Part shown: positions 60,231 to 64,000 of the stretch, piece by piece
How the letters are laid out: the number at the start of each line of letters is the position of its first letter
Position numbering within the stretch: the stretch's first letter is position 1
Origin: a bacterium
GTDB lineage: Bacteria; Vulcanimicrobiota; Vulcanimicrobiia; Vulcanimicrobiales; SCRA01
Assembly (NCBI GenBank): GCA_004297985.1
Contig: SCRA01000080.1
Span: forward strand, 1 to 64,000
DNA length: 64,000 nt
Reading direction: 5' to 3'
Made by a program: the position numbers and the translations under genes
The notes under the pieces: generated by a model
Database searches by the model: none
What the model was told of the DNA's origin: nothing
Seen by the model: the letters and a program-made list of their open reading frames with translations, nothing else

Positions 60231-61256
60231 TTAGAATCCCGGGGGAAGCTGGATCGGTGGCCCCTCGTCGTCCTCATAGGTGATCGAGGCGGGGAGTTCC
60301 GGGAGCTCCGCCACGCCGGAGTCGGTTCTCGAGAATCCTTGTGCAGCCTCGACTCCCGGCTTACTGCGCGCGCGCCGCGAGTCCTCCGTCGCCTGCGGCG
60401 TGGGCGAAGTTGCGGGCGGTGGTATCAGCGGCTCGGGTTCGTGCACGAACGTCGAGCGGAACGCGTGCGGTGGTGGGAGCAGCAGCTCTCTTGCGCCGGC
60501 GTGGCGCGCTAGGCCGCGGATCACGTAGGCACGCGCCACGCGCTTGAGGCCGCGTAGCGGGAGATCGGATGTAGCAACGGCAGTGAAGATCTCGCGGATC
60601 GGCTCGAACGTGGACTCGCTGACCAGCACCAGTGCGTTGATGTTCTCCGTGACTTCCTGCAAGCGTTCGGTGAACGTCACTTCGGGGCCCACGGCCGTGT
60701 AGGCGCGGCGCTCTTGGAAGCCGGTGTCGCCGGTGATCACCTTCCCTGTGCTGACGGCGCAGCTCGCCTTCAGCGGGCGGCGCCGCTGCTCGTTCCAGCG
60801 GGCGCTCATCGCCGAGACGAAGCGCACGATGTCGATCGCGGCCCGCACGGCGTGCTCCTCTTGATGCGGATCGTCGATCGGAGCGCCGAAGATGGCCACG
60901 ATGCCGTCGGGCAGGAAGCGGTCGATCGTGCCGCGATGGCGCTGGATCGCCTCGCCTGCCAACGTATAGAACTCGTTGAGGTACCGCAGTGCCTGCTCGG
61001 GTGCCCACTGCTCCTGCTGCAGCGTGAAGTTCCAGATGCGCGCGTAGAGGATGGTGGCGGTGAGCGAATGCCCCTCGAGGGCTCGCGCGTCCTTGCGCGC
61101 CAGCAGCTCGTCGACCACCGCGGGCGAGAGGTAGCGCGCGAAGAGCGTGCGGATACGCTCGCGTTCGCTCTCCGCCACGTGGGCGCGCTTGTTCGCCGCC
61201 AACGCCACGGCGATCCCTGCCGCTAGGACGAACAGGGAGGCGATCAACATGGTCAC
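60231..61256 (-). CDS. class III nucleotidyl cyclase homologue, probably inactive
   Basis: A 341-aa protein with one N-terminal membrane helix (about 3-20), a cyclase-homology domain (about 60-225), and a Pro/Glu-rich tail. The usual LFADIxGFT is LYARIWNFT, so the first metal-binding Asp is Arg. FLPDGIVAIFG keeps the second Asp, but the substrate Lys is Arg, and VNxAxRL is VTFTERL, losing the conserved Asn. It is therefore likely a degenerate, perhaps regulatory, cyclase. The start is GTG at 61256 or ATG at 61250. Confidence 0.85.
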   Translation of the reverse strand: MTMLIASLFVLAAGIAVALAANKRAHVAESERERIRTLFARYLSPAVVDELLARKDARALEGHSLTATILYARIWNFTLQQEQWAPEQALRYLNEFYTLAGEAIQRHRGTIDRFLPDGIVAIFGAPIDDPHQEEHAVRAAIDIVRFVSAMSARWNEQRRRPLKASCAVSTGKVITGDTGFQERRAYTAVGPEVTFTERLQEVTENINALVLVSESTFEPIREIFTAVATSDLPLRGLKRVARAYVIRGLARHAGARELLLPPPHAFRSTFVHEPEPLIPPPATSPTPQATEDSRRARSKPGVEAAQGFSRTDSGVAELPELPASITYEDDEGPPIQLPPGF

Positions 61257-61263
61257 GTGTCTT

Positions 61264-62436
61264 TCATCGGCTGCGACGCGGCGCTTCCAGACCCAGGGCC
61301 ACCATCATCTGCACTCCCGTCTCGAGGGCCCGCTCGTCGATAGTGAAGGCGGCATTGTGATGCGGCTTGGCGGTATCGGGGCCCCCTGCGGCTCCCACCA
61401 GAAAGTACGAGCCGGGCACTCGCTCCATGAAGAAGGAGAAGTCCTCGGCGCCCATCGTTCGCTCGCCTTCGATGGAGCGGCCTGCGTTGAAGAGTTCACG
61501 GGCGAGCTCGTCCACCAGACGCGTCTCCGCGGCGTCGTTCACCGTGACGGGATAGCGCCAGATGTAGGTATAGTCGTAGGTCGCACCCGTGCCCGCGCAC
61601 GCCGCAGAGAGCACGCGCTCGATGCGCTCGGGCATCGCTGCGCGCACGTCGCTGTCGAAGGCTCGCACCGTACCGAGCAGCGTCACTGTGTCGGGGATCA
61701 CGTTGTGCGTCGTTCCGCCGTGGACTGCTCCGATCGTCACCACGCCGGGCTCCAGAGGCGAGATGTTTCGGCTGACGATCTGCTGCACGCTGGTGATGAA
61801 CTGCGCCGCGGTAAAGATGGGGTCGACGCTCTCGTGCGGCGAGGCGCCGTGACCGCCGCGTCCGCGGATCGTGATCTCGATCGAGTCGCTCGAGGCGAAG
61901 AACGGCCCCGGACGCCAGGCGACCACGCCCGTCGGATAGTTGCTGGAGATATGGAGGCCGAACACGGCATCGACCTTGGGATCGTCGAGCACGCCCTCGT
62001 TGACCATCTCGCGGCCGCCGCCCTTGCCTTCCTCGGCAGGCTGGAAGCAGAACAGCAGCGTGCCGGCGAGCTCGTCGCGCCGCGCCATCAGGATGCGCGC
62101 TGCGCCCAAGAGCATCGCCACGTGCGCATCGTGGCCACAGGCGTGCATCTTCCCCGGTACAGTGGAGCGGAACGGCAGGTCGTTCTCCTCCTCGATGGGC
62201 AAGGCGTCCATGTCGGCGCGCAGCAGAATCGTTCGCCCCGGCCTGCCGGTGCGTAAGACGCCCACCACGCCCGTCTTGGCGATCCCCGCGCGTACGTCGT
62301 AACCTAGTGCGCGAAGCCGAGCCTCGACGAGTGCGGAGGTGCACACCTCCTCGAAGGCTAGCTCCGGGTGGGCATGGAGGTCGCGGCGCGTGGCCACGAC
62401 TTCGTCGAGCACGTCACGAGGAATGGCGATCGTCAT
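61264..62436 (-). CDS. M20 family amidohydrolase/peptidase
   Basis: A 390-aa zinc amidohydrolase of the M20D (IAA-amino acid hydrolase/hippuricase/N-acetyl-diaminopimelate deacetylase) type. Ligands are in RRDLHAHPELAFEE, MDALP, HACGHDAHVAMLLG, and FQPAEEG, with the lid-domain segment HGASPHESVDP and MGAEDFSFFM near the end. It removes acyl groups from amino acids. It overlaps the preceding alpha/beta hydrolase by 4 bp. Confidence 0.93.
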   Translation of the reverse strand: MTIAIPRDVLDEVVATRRDLHAHPELAFEEVCTSALVEARLRALGYDVRAGIAKTGVVGVLRTGRPGRTILLRADMDALPIEEENDLPFRSTVPGKMHACGHDAHVAMLLGAARILMARRDELAGTLLFCFQPAEEGKGGGREMVNEGVLDDPKVDAVFGLHISSNYPTGVVAWRPGPFFASSDSIEITIRGRGGHGASPHESVDPIFTAAQFITSVQQIVSRNISPLEPGVVTIGAVHGGTTHNVIPDTVTLLGTVRAFDSDVRAAMPERIERVLSAACAGTGATYDYTYIWRYPVTVNDAAETRLVDELARELFNAGRSIEGERTMGAEDFSFFMERVPGSYFLVGAAGGPDTAKPHHNAAFTIDERALETGVQMMVALGLEAPRRSR

Positions 62437-63263
62437 GCCCGGAGGTTCGGGATGGCGCCGATAAACGCTTCCAGCGCCGCGCCGACGAACGAGGGGGTAT
62501 CGGCATGGGAGTGGTGGCCGGCGTCAGGCACGGTCACCAAGTGTGCCCCGGGGATTCCCACGGCCAGCTCTTCGCAGAGTGCGCGCGGCACGATCGCGTC
62601 GTGCGCGCCCCAGAGCACTAACGTGGGAACGGTGATGCCAGCCAAGAACGGACGGTAGTCGCCCGTCCAGGTCGCCAGCGTGAAGCGTGTGAAGGCGCGT
62701 CGATCCTTGCTCGACATCTGGCGCACGGAGTCGGTGCGCCGGTATGCGGGGGCGCGCGGAGGCAGCACCAGGTTGGCCCGCCCCTCCGAATACGTGACGA
62801 GCGAGGGTGCCGCCAGTACGTCGTCGATGATGCATGCCGCCACGGCCTCGCCGTCCGGGTAGGCCGCGAAACTATCCAGCAGGCAGAGGCTGGCGATGCG
62901 TTCCGGCGCCAAGCGCCAGAGCTCTAAGCCGACGATCCCGCCGAGGCCGCAGCCAACGAGATGGAAGCGATCCACGCCGAGTGCGTCGGCGACGGCCAGA
63001 GCATCGCGCGCGAAGCCGGTGCGCGTGATCGAAGAGAGATTGGAGGGAACGGGCGCAACGCCGTTGCCGCGCAGCTCCACGGCTGCGCAGCGAAAGTATC
63101 GCGAGAGGGAAGAGAGCTGTGGCGCCCAGATCTCCGCCGTCGAGCCGACGCCGTGGACGAAGATCACGGGCTCACCGGTGCGCCCGGCCACCCGTGCCAC
63201 ACAGCGCACACCGTCGCTCGCCGTGCATACCAGCGCATCCATGACGGGTTCCGTCTTCGGCAC
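62433..63263 (-). CDS. alpha/beta hydrolase with altered nucleophile elbow
   Basis: A 276-aa alpha/beta-hydrolase. The oxyanion segment VIFVHGVGST and the acid and base (WGAHDAIVP and DAGHHSHAD) are normal. The nucleophile elbow, usually GHSxGG, reads V-G-C-G-L-G-G: Ser is replaced by Gly, with Cys one residue earlier. The DNA there is clear. Catalysis as a serine hydrolase is unlikely; a cofactor-free or non-hydrolytic role is possible. It lies between the EamA transporter and the M20 enzyme on one transcript. The start may be 63263 or 63242. Confidence 0.85.
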   Translation of the reverse strand: MPKTEPVMDALVCTASDGVRCVARVAGRTGEPVIFVHGVGSTAEIWAPQLSSLSRYFRCAAVELRGNGVAPVPSNLSSITRTGFARDALAVADALGVDRFHLVGCGLGGIVGLELWRLAPERIASLCLLDSFAAYPDGEAVAACIIDDVLAAPSLVTYSEGRANLVLPPRAPAYRRTDSVRQMSSKDRRAFTRFTLATWTGDYRPFLAGITVPTLVLWGAHDAIVPRALCEELAVGIPGAHLVTVPDAGHHSHADTPSFVGAALEAFIGAIPNLRA

Positions 63264-63275
63264 CCCGCGGCGACG

Positions 63276-64000
63276 TTACTGCGGGGACTCCTCCGCGTGG
63301 CCGTACTCCTCGTGCAGGACCTTCGCCAGCGAGAGGATGAGCGCGGCGCCACCCACGATCTGCCCCGGCGCGAGCGGATTGTGGAGGAAGATCACGGCCA
63401 GCACCGCGGTGATTGCCGGCTCGAGAATCACGGCGAACGAGACCGTGCTCGCCGAAAAGTGCCGCAGTGAGACGTTGAGCCCCGTGTGGCCGAGGAGCTG
63501 AGGGATGAGGGCCATGCCGATGATGCCCAGCCACGCCTGGCGCGGGAAACCCCATGCCGGTTGACGCGAGAGCAGCAGGGCCAGCAGCATCGTCAGCGCC
63601 GCGGCGGGATAGGTCCACGTGACCACCGCGCGTGCGTCGACGCGCGTGCGTATGGGGCGCACGATGAGGAAGTAGGTGCCGATCGCCATCGCGCCGCCCA
63701 CCGCCATCAGCCAGCCCAGCGCTTCGTGACCTGGGTGCGGAACGAGCGTGCGGTCGCTGTGAACGACGAGCCAGACGCCGACGGCCGCCACGCTCAACCA
63801 CCCCCAGAACGAGCGGCGCGGACGATCGACTCCGGTGATCGCGCCGTAGAGCCCCGTCCACACGGGCGTCGTCGAGACCAGCAGCGTGGAGGTGACGACG
63901 CTGACGAACTCGATGCTGCCGACCCACAGTGCAAAATGGACGGCTAGCGCCGCGCCGGCGACGGCGAGTCGCGCGCGATCCAACGGCTCCACGCGCACCG
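63276..64000 (-). CDS. EamA family transporter (5' end outside the window)
   Basis: At least 241 residues of a DMT-superfamily permease, cut by the window edge. Hydrophobic helices pair into two EamA repeats (WVGSIEFVSVVTSTLLVSTTPVW and HFSASTVSFAVILEPAITAVLAVIFL). Such proteins export metabolites or amino acids. It is upstream of the hydrolase and M20 genes, in the same orientation, which suggests a catabolite or amino acid role. The first part of repeat one is missing, so the start is beyond base 64000. Confidence 0.85.
   Translation of the reverse strand, partial: VRVEPLDRARLAVAGAALAVHFALWVGSIEFVSVVTSTLLVSTTPVWTGLYGAITGVDRPRRSFWGWLSVAAVGVWLVVHSDRTLVPHPGHEALGWLMAVGGAMAIGTYFLIVRPIRTRVDARAVVTWTYPAAALTMLLALLLSRQPAWGFPRQAWLGIIGMALIPQLLGHTGLNVSLRHFSASTVSFAVILEPAITAVLAVIFLHNPLAPGQIVGGAALILSLAKVLHEEYGHAEESPQ

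Overview
This is a 64 kb, GC-rich, gene-dense bacterial chromosome segment with about 58 protein genes, one tRNA gene and very short intergenic spaces. A TonB-dependent receptor implies a diderm. GTG and TTG starts, 4-nt stop/start overlaps and a strong G/C third-position bias are common. I cannot name the taxon with confidence: gene content would fit a deep-branching soil lineage (Eremiobacterota or a relative), but that is a guess.

Layout. 1-205: two copies of a 93-bp structured repeat. 0.2-8 kb: arginase, a beta-lactamase-fold serine hydrolase, a minus-strand run rsmI-metG-tatD-ilvE, and a LOR/SDH-type ornithine cyclodeaminase-like gene whose start codon overlaps that of rsmI. 8-19.4 kb: YcaQ-like glycosylase, LysR and ArsR regulators, comEC, a sugar epimerase, an AidB-like acyl-CoA dehydrogenase, leuS and comEA. 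19.4-28.4 kb: fatty acid activation and beta-oxidation (acyl-CoA ligase, MarR, acyl-CoA dehydrogenase, FadJ-type fusion, thiolase, PadR, enoyl-CoA hydratase) with a recognisable promoter and palindromic operator. 29-33 kb: a tightly coupled minus-strand operon tsaE-tsaB-rimI-yqeK-rsfS plus a 49-aa membrane protein. 33.6-39.3 kb: gyrA, a GDP-mannose pyrophosphorylase/phosphomannomutase-like fusion, thioredoxin.

39.3-51.1 kb is the most interesting part. It carries selA, selB and the selenocysteine tRNA gene (anticodon UCA, 50956-51049). Between them, at 44828-45262, is a 144-codon gene of the DUF442 (beta-lactamase-hydrolase-like phosphatase) family. An in-frame TGA (45104-45106) replaces its catalytic Cys, giving H-U-A-G-G-T-R in the active-site loop. 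A two-helix hairpin with an apical GGUC loop lies immediately downstream, as expected for a bacterial SECIS element. The locus therefore appears to encode selenocysteine synthesis, its tRNA, its elongation factor and an apparently uncatalogued selenoprotein within 12 kb. selD and formate dehydrogenase are not in the window.

50-52.8 kb looks accessory: a higBA toxin-antitoxin pair and a Fic protein flank the tRNA-Sec gene with about 0.9 kb of sequence lacking recognisable genes. 52.9-64 kb: DUF4389 membrane protein, TonB receptor, ammonium transporter, a UvrD-like helicase, an acetyltransferase, and a minus-strand operon of EamA transporter, alpha/beta hydrolase, M20 amidohydrolase and a class III cyclase homologue. 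Two of these (hydrolase and cyclase) lack key catalytic residues.
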